From NCBI GenBank assembly GCA_965275915.1, contig CBDHYI010000006.1, forward strand, positions 620,001 to 684,000: DNA of 64,000 bases, given 5' to 3'. This stretch comes from JBDWFY01 sp965275915 (GTDB taxonomy: Bacteria; Pseudomonadota; Alphaproteobacteria; Rhizobiales; Stappiaceae). The position numbers were made by a program, and so were the translations under genes. The notes under the pieces are model-generated. The model had not been told where the DNA came from and did not search any database. It saw only the letters and a list, made by a program, of their open reading frames with translations. Shown piece after piece: positions 41,950-51,366 of the stretch (positions are counted from its first letter, which is position 1; each line of letters opens with the position of its first letter).

Positions 41950-42696
41950 TCATGCAAGAAACGCTATCCGGATCAAGTTGGCGCCCAGCACGAGAAAGAC
42001 GAACAACAACAGCCCGCGAAATTGCTGTCCGTTCAGGTAATTCCGTCCAAACTCTCCGGCGAACACCCCTAACAATGTCGGAACAATCATCGCGGCTGAG
42101 TATGCCATCATGGAGGGTGACATCAGTCCGGCCTGAGAATATCCCAGCATCAAAGGCAACGATCCGGCCAGGAGCATGAACCCAAGTGCCCCGACAAACT
42201 CATCCTTTTGAAGCCGTTGAGACAACAGATAGACAACAAGCGGCGGTGCCCAAAGGGACGTTAAGCCACCCATGATGCCGGCCAACGCTCCGGCGACAAT
42301 CTGCGCGGGCTTGTCAAGGCGTTCGGGAAGCGAGAGGGCCCCGGTCAGCAAGCTGGTCAGGACAAAGAGAATCATGACGCTGCCGACCAGAGCCGACATC
42401 GTCTCCTTCGACACCAATGCTGCGAATTGTGCAAAATACCAGATACCGACCGCCATGATCACGCAAAAGAGCCAATATCTCTTAAGAGCCTTTGCGAACA
42501 TCCGGTTTTTGTGCACCTGCCAGATATTCGAGATCAGCACCGGGAGAATTGAAAGCGCGATCGCCTGCCGGGGATCGGCAAACTGAGACAGAACGCCGAT
42601 CGTCGTAGCAGGCAAACCGATACCGACCAGGCCCTTCACAGACCCGGCCAGAAGAAAAACGGCAACCGCCAATATCCAGAATGACTGCGTGTCCAT
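41950..42696 (-). CDS. TauE/SafE-family membrane transporter
   Basis: A 248-residue protein with about seven to eight hydrophobic segments. The opening LLAGSVKGLVGIGLPATTIG, and in the second half LAGIMGGLTSLWAPPLVVYLL, are the duplicated Gly-rich family signatures. TauE/SafE proteins export sulfite, sulfoacetate or related small anions. I choose the Met at 42696 because it immediately precedes the first helix. A hairpin (GAGTGGG/CCCACTC, near 41918-41938) lies after its stop codon. The substrate is unknown. Confidence 0.85.
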   Translation of the reverse strand: MDTQSFWILAVAVFLLAGSVKGLVGIGLPATTIGVLSQFADPRQAIALSILPVLISNIWQVHKNRMFAKALKRYWLFCVIMAVGIWYFAQFAALVSKETMSALVGSVMILFVLTSLLTGALSLPERLDKPAQIVAGALAGIMGGLTSLWAPPLVVYLLSQRLQKDEFVGALGFMLLAGSLPLMLGYSQAGLMSPSMMAYSAAMIVPTLLGVFAGEFGRNYLNGQQFRGLLLFVFLVLGANLIRIAFLA

Positions 42697-42785
42697 TGAT
42701 GACTCTACGAAGCGCCTGCGGGAGGACAGTAAGAACACACACAACTGATATTATTTTCAACGAGACGACAAGAGGTTGCCGTCAC

Positions 42786-44680
42786 TTAAGCAGCCGCCAC
42801 CTCTTGCAGGAACTCGCGCACCTGTTCTCGCAGCTCCAAAGTCCGCTTGACGACGTCACCGGTCCTGCTGCCCATATCAACCGCCGCGTGGCTCGACTTC
42901 TGCGCAACTGATTCCACCTCGGCCATGTCATCGACGACCGACCGCGTCTGCTCAGCCGCTGCGAGCACATTGCCCTTGATATCATCGGTTGATTGGCGCC
43001 GCTCCTCAAGATCCTTGGCTATCTGCGTTGTGCATTCCGTCACCTCGCCAATATCCGAAATGATCTTCTCAATCGCGATGACCACCCGACCGGTCCGTTC
43101 CTGCACGAGTGTGACCTGCTCGGTAATCTGCTCGGTAGCCGAAGCCGTCTGGCCGGCCAGTGTTTTCACTTCTCCGGCAACGACTTCAAATCCCCTGCCC
43201 GCTTCTCCGGCACGTGCCGCCTCGATGGTGGCGTTCAACGCAAGAAGATTGGTCTGATCCGCGATTGCGTTGATGATCGAAACGATGTCGCCAATTGCGT
43301 TCGAGATTTCCGAAAGACTTTCGATTTCCGTATTGGCGGCATTGGCGTTCTGGTTGGCGGCCTGGGCAATTTCAGTCGCATTATGGGCCTGCTGACTGAT
43401 CGTCGCGATATCACTCGCAAGGGTTTCCGTTGCGCCGGCTACGGCATCGACATTGTCAGAGGCACCGCTTGATGCTGTGGCAACGGCGCGTGCGCGGCAA
43501 TCGGCATTCTGGGCGACATTTTCCAGTGCTCCGGACGTTTGCTTCATGTCACCCAATGCCTCATCGACCTCACTGAGCAACTCGGTCACGCGCGTGCGGA
43601 AACAACTGATCAGTGCATCCACCCGCCGCTGCCGCTCGGCCGCGACCTTCCCTTCCCGGCGTTGATTTTCTGTGGTGAGCTCAATCGTTTTGTCGCGGTA
43701 ATAGCCAACCGCTCTGGCGATTTCCGATATCTCGGTTTTGCCTTGCGAAAATGGCAGATCCTCATCGACACTCTCACCATCAGCAAGTTTCCGGATGCCG
43801 CAATTCAACGCCTGAATGCACCCCAGAATCGAGCGGCTGAAATACCAGGAGACCGCAAAAGCCAGGATGAGAGCAATGCTGAGACCGCCGGCTACGCACC
43901 ACATGCGCAATTTCAGCTCAAATACGCGCGCCTCCAAAGCGGTAACAAGATCGGCCTGGCTGACCTGCCACAAACCATTGATGGCATTGAGAAACGCATC
44001 GAACCTTTCATGGAGCGGCGCAAGATCAAGCTTCTGGCCGTCTGCTCCCTTTCCAACGTTGGATGCTATCTTTGCAAGAGCGCCCTGAAACTTGCCGTTG
44101 GCTTGGCGATACGTCGCCGCAGCCTGGCTGAAGGGAGTTGTCTCGTTTTCGGCAACCGCTCCAGGGCCGGTTCGTGAAATCGCGCTGACACGATCGGCCA
44201 GGACCTTGAACTGACCTGCCCCGACCAGAACCAGCATGGAGTCGAAGTGACTCAGCTCTGATTTGCTCGCAACTTTTTCGGCGTTGCGGATGACCGCCTG
44301 GCTGCGAACCACAAGATCAGGCAACTGCCCTGTTACCAGTTCCGCGAACATGTTGGTTGTCGGGTTCCTGTTGGCCGCGACATCAACATCCTCGCCAACA
44401 CAGGTTATGACCGTGCGGGTCTGCGCAAGCATTTTCGCGGAGCCATCGGCCGGACTTTCGGGCGCACAATCGGGATAACGTGCGGACACGGCTTCAGGAA
44501 TGGCGGCCCCTCCGGACACGATGCCCTGGTTCCACAACGCTGTGACGGATGGAAGACTTTGTAGTTTTGCCAGGTTCCGGGCGAGATCCTGATACGCGGT
44601 AAAGATAATCCAGCCGGCGCATAGAATAATCGAATTGTGAGGACAAGAACGAGAACAAACAGTCTATTTCGGATGGTCAT
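42786..44680 (-). pseudogene. Methyl-accepting chemotaxis protein, apparent frameshift near its start
   Basis: The main frame (42786-44537, 583 residues) has a sensor region, a membrane helix (MWCVAGGLSIALILAFAVSW), a HAMP segment, and a full signalling domain with the hairpin tip IADQTNLLALNATIEAARAG. It lacks the first membrane helix a receptor of this type needs. That helix is encoded in another frame just upstream: an ATG at 44680 begins MTIRNRLFVLVLVLT, and the main frame continues back as AGWIIFTAYQDLARNL. Shifting by one base near 44620-44640 would join them. So the gene is either disrupted, sequenced with an error, or uses recoding. There is no CheR-binding pentapeptide at the C-terminus. 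Confidence 0.8.
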
Positions 44681-44803
44681 TCCTGGGACCCTGATTCGGA
44701 ATTCTTTCGATCTGAACTTCAGAATTGCAGACCAATTACCAACAAACTCAAAACAAAAATGCTTTAGTCGGGGTTGCGTGCATAGGTTTCAATCACTTTT
44801 TGC

Positions 44804-45676
44804 TTATCGACCGCGAAATGCGAGCGGCAGCACTCCGGTAACGACAATAATTCCCAGGCCAAGGGCCGATAAAGCGCTGGGGATGGTTCCAAAAAGGAGC
44901 ATTCCGAGCAGTGTTGCACCAATCAGTTGCGCATAGACCAGAGGTGTCAGCGTCGCTGCGCGCGCATAGCCGAGCGCCAGGATCGTTAGAAGGTTTCCGA
45001 CAGCCGAGGACATCCCGGAACCCAGCAAAAATTCAGGGGCCTGCAGGTCTGAAAGGGAAATACCTCCCAGGGAGAAAGGCAGAAGCAGAACCGTGCCGGC
45101 CAGGAGTTGTCCGGCAAGTTGTGCCAGGGGCGGGCCAACGGCACGTCCCCAGCGTGTTGCGGTCAGATACCCCGCATAGCAACATCCCGCCCCCAGCGCC
45201 CAGAACAAATCGAACGACATAGCTGCTCCCGGTCTTACAATCAGGAGGACACCAACAAAGCCTGCAAAAACGGAAAACCATTCGATCGGGCGCACGTTCT
45301 CGCCAAGAATAATATGCGCAAATATCGTCGTCATCGCGGGACCGATAAAAAACGCGCCGTAGGCATCGGCAAACGGCAGGAGGCTGACAGCCTTGATGAT
45401 GAGGACAATGCATCCGCACAAAAAACCGGCCCGGATCAACTGCGTCATCCAGAACCGCACCGCCAGACGGGGAAGCTGACCAAAGAAAAGCGCTATGGGC
45501 ATGACCAGTACAGCGCCAAGTGCAAATCGGGCCCAGGCGATTGTGACAGCAGAATAGTGTGTCTGGTGGGATGCCAGCTTTGCAAAGGAGTCGCCGAGCG
45601 GTATGAACATCATGCCGACGACCATCAGCAACACAGCCTTTACCGGCTGATTCTCCGGCTGCCTTGAAGTGCTCAT
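44804..45676 (-). CDS. EamA-family (DMT superfamily) permease
   Basis: A 290-residue protein with ten hydrophobic segments arranged as two EamA halves; the first half has GDSFAKLASHQTHYSAVTIAWARF, the second LIGATLLGMLLFGTIPSALSALGLGII. It probably exports a metabolite or amino-acid-like compound, but the family is too broad for a substrate. It stands alone, 123 bases from the chemoreceptor start. Confidence 0.87.
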   Translation of the reverse strand: MSTSRQPENQPVKAVLLMVVGMMFIPLGDSFAKLASHQTHYSAVTIAWARFALGAVLVMPIALFFGQLPRLAVRFWMTQLIRAGFLCGCIVLIIKAVSLLPFADAYGAFFIGPAMTTIFAHIILGENVRPIEWFSVFAGFVGVLLIVRPGAAMSFDLFWALGAGCCYAGYLTATRWGRAVGPPLAQLAGQLLAGTVLLLPFSLGGISLSDLQAPEFLLGSGMSSAVGNLLTILALGYARAATLTPLVYAQLIGATLLGMLLFGTIPSALSALGLGIIVVTGVLPLAFRGR

Positions 45677-45806
45677 AAAAGCGGCGGGAACTCAGGACAT
45701 ATATTTTCGTATAAAATCAATTCTCTACCACTTTCGCCCCTCATTCAAAAAACACCGGCTTCAGGCATCATTTTTATCAGCCGTTTGAACAGCAATCCAA
45801 GGACTG

Positions 45807-46325
45807 TCACTTCAACTCGCAAGCCGCAATATCCGGCTTTTGGGTGGACACACGTTTCAGCGACCACTTGCAGCTTTCCACGACCAGCGCTCCTTCAGCG
45901 CCGGGAAGCGAGTCCGAAACGAAGATTGTGTCAGCGGCAAAGCCGAAATTTTCCTCGTCGGTCGCTGCGGGAAAGATGCGGAGCAGTTCCTTGTAAGCAA
46001 AGCTCGACCAGCAGATCTCAAGATAACCGCTTGAAACATCGCCATTGGCGCTGTCTTTTACAACACCAGTGTAAATCGACGTAGAGGTTCCCGTCGCGCT
46101 GTCCACCACGGCTCCCGTGTGAACGGTCAATCGGTCGTCTTCCTGGACAATCTGGACCTTCATATCCCGGCCGAAGCTGGACGCACGGCCGTCCGTTACA
46201 TCATCGCAGGCAAACATCCCTTCATAAGTTCCGGTCCAGGAAAAGGCCTCTTCGGCCGACTTTGCAGGAAACGACATCAGTATGCAGGCGGCAGCAATAC
46301 GAGGTAACAACAGCGATATGCGCAT
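45807..46325 (-). CDS. Hypothetical exported protein
   Basis: A 172-residue protein. From the ATG at 46325 (GGGAGAGG upstream) it begins with a signal peptide (SLLLPRIAAACILMSFPAKSA), then WTGTYEGMFACDDVTDG and a beta-rich domain in which GTYEGMFACDD and LEICWSSFAYKELLRIFP stand out. Four cysteines are in the mature part (including the C-terminal ACELK). It resembles small beta-barrel lipocalin-like periplasmic domains in pattern only. No family is recognised. Confidence 0.6.
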   Translation of the reverse strand: MRISLLLPRIAAACILMSFPAKSAEEAFSWTGTYEGMFACDDVTDGRASSFGRDMKVQIVQEDDRLTVHTGAVVDSATGTSTSIYTGVVKDSANGDVSSGYLEICWSSFAYKELLRIFPAATDEENFGFAADTIFVSDSLPGAEGALVVESCKWSLKRVSTQKPDIAACELK

Positions 46326-46426
46326 AAGTCGGCCTCTCCCAGTTGAAAGAAACGCAAAGACCTTACGCCAATAAACGTTTTTCCGCATCGCGGTAATTCC
46401 ACAAAAAGCGGTCTTTGTTGCAGTTT

Positions 46427-47308
46427 CTATTCCTTATATTGCCGGCGCCGTTCATCGTCCGGCGTCCATCCCGGTCTGCCGAACAGAAAAAACCACACAT
46501 CCTGCAGCCTTTTCGCCTTTCTGACGTCTTTTGCGATCTCAACATATTCATGGAAATTGATGGTGATTGGATTGGCCGAACTCACGGGTTTTGTAATGCC
46601 GTAAACGACCGTTTCGTCCTCAGCCTGATATGTCCCGAACATGCGGTCCCAGATAATCAGAACGCCACCGTAATTCTTATCAATGAAACGGCTGTTGCAG
46701 CTGTGATGGACCCGATGTACGGACGGAGTATTGAGTACCCGGTCCAACCAGCCCAGTTTGCCGATCTTTTCCGTGTGGATCCAGGTCTGATAGGCAACGA
46801 TCACGAGAAATGCCGACAGTGTCTGAACGGCGTCAAATCCGATCAGCACCATAGGGACCAGGAAAATCCATTCAAACAGCGCTTCGGTCCAGGCAAGCCG
46901 CAACGATGTTGTGAGATTGAATTCCGGAGATGAGTGATGAACGCTGTGATGGGCCCAGAACAGCCTGATCTCATGCTCGAACCGGTGCATCCAGTAGTAG
47001 GTGAAGTCCGCAAGGAGAAGCGCCGCCATCCAACTCCACCACGTGAGCTCAATCGAAAAGAAAGCCAGGCGTTCCGCGGCAAACACGCCGATAACAAACA
47101 CAAGGCCGTAAACCGTTCTCTCAAGCAGAAACGAACCGAAAGCGATCAGAAAATTGGCCAGCGTCTCCTGATATCTGCACCGCCTGCCCGTGAGAAAGTC
47201 CCAAGTCATTTCCGAAATGATCAGGAGCAGGAAAATCAGAGAGACCACTTCAAGAATTTCGAAAAACTCCCCGAATTGCGAAAAACGAAATTCGATATTT
47301 TCAAACAT
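46427..47308 (-). CDS. Sterol desaturase / fatty acid hydroxylase superfamily membrane enzyme
   Basis: A 293-residue integral membrane di-iron enzyme. The His clusters are present in order: WMHRFEHEIRLFWAHHSVHH (HxxxxH and HxxHH types), then WIHTEK, and VHRVHHSCNSRF. About four to five hydrophobic segments precede and surround them. Members hydroxylate or desaturate fatty acids, sterol-like lipids or carotenoids. A perfect palindrome lies 31 bases upstream of the start codon, suggesting control by a TetR-type repressor. The lipid substrate is unknown. Confidence 0.87.
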   Translation of the reverse strand: MFENIEFRFSQFGEFFEILEVVSLIFLLLIISEMTWDFLTGRRCRYQETLANFLIAFGSFLLERTVYGLVFVIGVFAAERLAFFSIELTWWSWMAALLLADFTYYWMHRFEHEIRLFWAHHSVHHSSPEFNLTTSLRLAWTEALFEWIFLVPMVLIGFDAVQTLSAFLVIVAYQTWIHTEKIGKLGWLDRVLNTPSVHRVHHSCNSRFIDKNYGGVLIIWDRMFGTYQAEDETVVYGITKPVSSANPITINFHEYVEIAKDVRKAKRLQDVWFFLFGRPGWTPDDERRRQYKE

Positions 47309-47338
47309 TTTCCCGATCTGTACATTTCAGAAATTGAG

Positions 47339-47352
47339 CGAACGTACGTTCG
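47339..47352 (-). promoter_or_regulatory. Palindromic operator upstream of the fatty-acid-hydroxylase gene
   Basis: CGAACGTACGTTCG is a perfect 14-base palindrome 31 bases before the ATG at 47308. Its size and symmetry fit TetR-family operators. No TetR gene is in the window. On the other side it lies more than 440 bases from the malonyl-CoA decarboxylase start. Confidence 0.55.
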
Positions 47353-47419
47353 TTATAATTACCGCACCCGGAGATTTCAAGCGGGCCCGAGCGACATCTT
47401 GAAAGAATGCCGCTTGAGC

Positions 47420-47600
47420 CCCGGATGTGGCCCCATAAACCGGTTTGAAATGGCGGATCGAACGGCAGAAGGCTGATGGGAACGCTATGAAAAGCAGGCT
47501 TCAGCGCATCCAGCAAAAGTCGGAAGATCTTTACGACAAGGATACGTGCCAAAACAAGGATCTACGGAAAAGACCCAATGGATCGGATGCAGGATCAGGA
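47420..47600 (+). repeat. Degenerate second copy of the intergenic repeat found at 24584-24951
   Basis: The sequence from about 47423 follows the left half of the MITE-like element in order: CCCATAAA, then GAAATGGCGGATCGAACGGC, GCTATGAAAAGC, GCGCATCC and GACAAGGATACG all have counterparts at 24595-24710. Divergence is higher and the right terminal repeat is not found, so this is a decayed partial copy. It fills most of the 485-base gap between the hydroxylase and malonyl-CoA decarboxylase genes; no gene is seen there. Confidence 0.65.
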
Positions 47601-47793
47601 TCGAACGCTTTCCCTTTCCGAAGAGTCATTCAGGTCGGCACCAATTCGAAAATACAACCAACTCTCCATCGCGATTTCATAATTCTGTGCTGGTTCGATC
47701 TTTAATTGACCCGTATGATAATCGGAGGATCGATTTGCTGCTGAAGTCAGTAAACCTCTGGTAGAGCTGGGTAATTTTTGCAGGCATGACACG

Positions 47794-49134
47794 ATGATGC
47801 GTTCGAATTTTCTGGCTGATCTGCTTTCGACAATCTTCGAGAGGCGTTTCTCCGGATCAGCCTATTATGACGGTCAGCCGATTGAAGAATTGTGCGATGC
47901 ACTGCTGACCACGACCGGGGAAGTTTCGGGAACCAAAACCGCGCGCGCTATTCTTGCGGCCTATAAGGGATTATCGCCGGAGGCAAAAATCGCATTTTTC
48001 GAGTATCTGACGGAGAAGCTGGATCTGGATGCGTCCGATGTTGAAGCCCGTGCCGCCGACTATAAGGAGAACCCGACCGGCGAAACACTGGCGGCTCTGG
48101 TCTCATCCAGCATGCCCCCCCGCCAGGAACTCCTGCGCCGCCTCAATCAGGTGCCCGGCGCGACGGCCGAACTGGTCAATATCCGCCTGGACCTTCTGGC
48201 TCACCTCAAAGACCATCCGTCCTTTGCCCGGGCAGATATCGATTTTACCCATCTGCTCTCTTCCTGGTTCAACAGGGGTTTCCTGGTGCTGAGGCGAATC
48301 AATTGGGAAACCCCGGCCAATATTCTGGAAAAAATTATCGAATATGAGGCTGTGCACGCCATTAACGATTGGGATGACCTACGGCGGCGCCTTCAGCCGG
48401 AAGACCGGCGCTGTTTTGCCTTTTTTCATCCGTCGATGCCGGATGAACCGCTGATATTCGTCGAGGTCGCCCTGTCCAAGGGCGTGCCGGGATCGATTCA
48501 ATCGGTTCTTGCTGAAGAACGGGAAATTATCCCGGCTGAAACCTCCGATACCGCCGTTTTCTATTCCATATCCAACTGTCAAGACGGTCTCAAAGGTATT
48601 TCCTTCGGCAATTCGCTGATCAAGCAGGTTGTCGAGGATCTCTCCACGGACCTGCCACAGCTGAAGACATTCGTGACCCTGTCGCCGATTCCGCGTTTCA
48701 ACACATGGCTGGCAAAGCAGCGTGATGAAGAAGAAAACGTTCTTGCCGGAGCCATTCTATCCGATGTGGCCGAAACCAACCGCGCCCGACGGCGAAAGCT
48801 GCTGAAAGATCATGCGGATACCATCCAGGCGCTTGCCGCCACCTATCTCGTGGACGAAAAACGGCCGGACGGCCTGCCGCTCGATCCGGTAGCCCGGTTT
48901 CACCTTGGCAACGGCGCGTCGATCCATGACGTGCACGCGCTGGCTGACATTTCCGAAAACGGTCTCAAACAATCCAGCAGCGCAATGGTCAACTATCTTT
49001 ACGAATTGAGCAAAGTGGAACAGAACCATGAGGAATTTGTGAGCAACAAAACGGTGGCGACCTCAAGAGCCGTTCAGTCGCTGGCACGAAGCAACGTTCC
49101 TGAAAAAAAAGCGAAGCAGCTGGCCAATGGGTAA
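47794..49134 (+). CDS. matA: Malonyl-CoA decarboxylase
   Basis: A 446-residue malonyl-CoA decarboxylase, converting malonyl-CoA to acetyl-CoA and CO2. The N-terminal helical domain is followed by the acetyltransferase-like catalytic domain with FVEVALSKGVPGSIQSVL, TLSPIPRFNTWLAK and, near the C-terminus, PVARFHLGNGASIHDVHALA (containing the conserved His) and SSAMVNYLYEL. It overlaps matB by 8 bases. The pair gives malonate to malonyl-CoA to acetyl-CoA, as in rhizobial mat operons. Confidence 0.95.
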   Translation: MMRSNFLADLLSTIFERRFSGSAYYDGQPIEELCDALLTTTGEVSGTKTARAILAAYKGLSPEAKIAFFEYLTEKLDLDASDVEARAADYKENPTGETLAALVSSSMPPRQELLRRLNQVPGATAELVNIRLDLLAHLKDHPSFARADIDFTHLLSSWFNRGFLVLRRINWETPANILEKIIEYEAVHAINDWDDLRRRLQPEDRRCFAFFHPSMPDEPLIFVEVALSKGVPGSIQSVLAEEREIIPAETSDTAVFYSISNCQDGLKGISFGNSLIKQVVEDLSTDLPQLKTFVTLSPIPRFNTWLAKQRDEEENVLAGAILSDVAETNRARRRKLLKDHADTIQALAATYLVDEKRPDGLPLDPVARFHLGNGASIHDVHALADISENGLKQSSSAMVNYLYELSKVEQNHEEFVSNKTVATSRAVQSLARSNVPEKKAKQLANG

Positions 49135-50653
49135 CTATCTGTTCGACGGCCTGCTTGGAACGGCCGATCCCGCCGCCCGTTTCGCCAGATCCGATGACGG
49201 GCGCATTTTCAGCTATAAGGATGTGCTTGAACGATCCGCACAGTTTGCAGCTGCGCTTACAGATCTTGGCGTCAAGCCCGGTGACCGGGTTGCAGCACAG
49301 ATTCCAAAATCCATCGACGCGCTGATGCTCTATCTTGGCACGGTCCGTGCCGGTGGGATCTTTGTGGCACTGAATACGGCCTATACAGCCCAAGAGATCG
49401 ATTATTTTCTGGAAAATGCAGAGCCCAAGGTCTTTGTCTGCGATCCGGAACATCGACAGGCTTACCGGGATCTGTCCCAGAAGCGCGGCATTGCCCTTGA
49501 AACGCTCGGGATATGGAAGAGCGACGGAACCGGCTCCGGCTCGCTCGCCTTTGCAGCCGACTCCTCGGTGCGCAGCTTCTTCAATATCGACCGGAGCGCC
49601 GACGATCTGGCCGCGATTCTTTACACATCCGGCACCACCGGCCGGTCCAAAGGCGCCATGCTGAGCCATGACAACCTGTTTTCAAATGCGAAGGTCCTGA
49701 CCCACTTCTGGCACTTTACAAAGGAAGACGTCCTGCTTCACGCCCTGCCCGTCTTCCATACGCATGGCCTGTTTGTTGCCACCAACATCGTGCTTTTTGC
49801 CGGTGCGTCCATGATCTTTCAGGCAGGTTTCGATGCCGACAAGGTGATCGACGCCCTGCCCCGCGCGACTTCAATGATGGGGGTTCCGACGTTTTATACA
49901 CGGCTGCTGGACAATCCGCGCCTCAACAAAGGGTTGACCTCTCACATACGGCTGTTCATCTCCGGCAGTGCGCCTCTATTGGCCGACACGCACAATGCTT
50001 TTGCAAAACGTACCGGTCATCGCATTCTTGAACGGTACGGCATGACCGAAACCAACATGAACACATCCAATCCGTACAAGGGCGAGCGACGCGGCGGGAC
50101 GGTTGGGTTTGCCCTGCCCGGCACCGCATTGCGCATCACGGATCCGGAGACAGGGACGCCGTTGCCCGATGGAGATGTCGGCATGATCGAGGTGCAGGGC
50201 CGCAACGTCTTCAAAGGGTACTGGCGGATGCCGGAAAAGACGGCTGAAGAGTTCAGCAAGGACGGCTACTTTGTCACCGGGGACCTTGGACGCATCGATG
50301 ACGACGGTTATGTTCATATTGTCGGCCGCTCGAAGGACCTCATTATTTCAGGCGGTTACAACATCTACCCCAAGGAGATCGAGCTCCTGCTCGACGCGGT
50401 GGACGGTGTCAGGGAATCCGCCGTGATCGGCGTTCCGCATTCCGATTTCGGCGAAGGTGTTATCGGCATTCTTGTGGCTGAAGCGAACGCGACACCCGAC
50501 GAAGGGGCAATCCTCGCCTCCCTCGAGGACAAAATCGCCCGATTCAAACACCCCAAGCGCCTGTTCGTTGTCGATGAGTTGCCCCGGAACTCCATGGGCA
50601 AAGTGCAGAAGACCACTCTGCGCGATCGATACCGGGACACATTTTTCGCCTGA
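49127..50653 (+). CDS. matB: Malonyl-CoA synthetase MatB
   Basis: A 508-residue acyl-CoA synthetase of the MatB type, ATP-dependent. Signatures are the phosphate loop LYTSGTTGRSKGAMLSH, YGMTETNMNTSNPYKGERR (the family-specific stretch around the malonate pocket), GYFVTGDLGRIDDDGYV, KDLIISGGYNIYPKEIE, and the catalytic Lys region PRNSMGKVQK. Placement after malonyl-CoA decarboxylase confirms malonate use. The usual GntR regulator (matR) and a malonate carrier are not next to the pair. Confidence 0.94.
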   Translation: MGNYLFDGLLGTADPAARFARSDDGRIFSYKDVLERSAQFAAALTDLGVKPGDRVAAQIPKSIDALMLYLGTVRAGGIFVALNTAYTAQEIDYFLENAEPKVFVCDPEHRQAYRDLSQKRGIALETLGIWKSDGTGSGSLAFAADSSVRSFFNIDRSADDLAAILYTSGTTGRSKGAMLSHDNLFSNAKVLTHFWHFTKEDVLLHALPVFHTHGLFVATNIVLFAGASMIFQAGFDADKVIDALPRATSMMGVPTFYTRLLDNPRLNKGLTSHIRLFISGSAPLLADTHNAFAKRTGHRILERYGMTETNMNTSNPYKGERRGGTVGFALPGTALRITDPETGTPLPDGDVGMIEVQGRNVFKGYWRMPEKTAEEFSKDGYFVTGDLGRIDDDGYVHIVGRSKDLIISGGYNIYPKEIELLLDAVDGVRESAVIGVPHSDFGEGVIGILVAEANATPDEGAILASLEDKIARFKHPKRLFVVDELPRNSMGKVQKTTLRDRYRDTFFA

Positions 50654-50676
50654 TCATAACTGGAAGTGCGGCGCAA

Positions 50677-51366
50677 TCAGTCCTCGTCCTGAAGCCCGTA
50701 ACCGGCAAAAGCCAGGAGTGTCTCATCAATCTGCCGGTCGGACAGCAGCACCGGACCACCGATAAGCAGCGAGTGGTAATACTGCTTTGCCAGCGTTTCC
50801 AGTTCGACTGCTGTCCAGAGTGCCTTTTCCAGACTTGTTCCGATAGCGATCATGCCGTGATTGGCAAGCAGGCACGCCGTCCTGCCTTCGAGGGCTTCCA
50901 GAGCTATCTCAGACAGCTCTGGCGTGCCATAACGCGCATACCCGCCGCACCGCACAGTGTTACCACCGAAACACGCCACCATGTAATGGCAGGCCGGGAT
51001 CGGCTTGTTGGCAATTGCCAGAACGGTGCAGAACGGTGCATGAAGATGCACAACCGCACCGGCATCAGGCCGATGCATCATGATGTTACGGTGAAAGTGC
51101 CATTCCGAGGACGGTTTTAACGGCCCCTTCCAGCTCTCGTCTCCTTCCTCGAGCGACATTGAAGCCAGCATCTTTGGCTGCATCTTCTCATAAGCCGTCG
51201 CGCTCGGCGTGATCAGCATTCTGTTCTTGTATCGGGCGCTGATATTACCGGAGGTTCCCTGGTTCATACCTTCGGCATTCATGCGAAGGCATCCGTCGAT
51301 AATCGCCTGACGCAAGGCGGTTTCTGCTTTTGTTGTCACGGGTAAATACTCTGTTTTTTGCAACAT
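50677..51366 (-). CDS. Class II aldolase (fuculose-phosphate-aldolase-like)
   Basis: A 229-residue zinc-dependent aldolase/adducin-head protein. Landmarks are NQGTSGNISARY (phosphate/substrate loop), the catalytic Glu in PSSEWHFHRNIM, zinc His pair in VVHLHAPFCTVLA, and the third His in LLANHGMIAIG. It probably splits a sugar-1-phosphate or ketose phosphate into dihydroxyacetone phosphate and an aldehyde. It is the last gene of a five-gene operon, its ATG directly after the dehydrogenase stop (TAGATG). Confidence 0.9.
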   Translation of the reverse strand: MLQKTEYLPVTTKAETALRQAIIDGCLRMNAEGMNQGTSGNISARYKNRMLITPSATAYEKMQPKMLASMSLEEGDESWKGPLKPSSEWHFHRNIMMHRPDAGAVVHLHAPFCTVLAIANKPIPACHYMVACFGGNTVRCGGYARYGTPELSEIALEALEGRTACLLANHGMIAIGTSLEKALWTAVELETLAKQYYHSLLIGGPVLLSDRQIDETLLAFAGYGLQDED

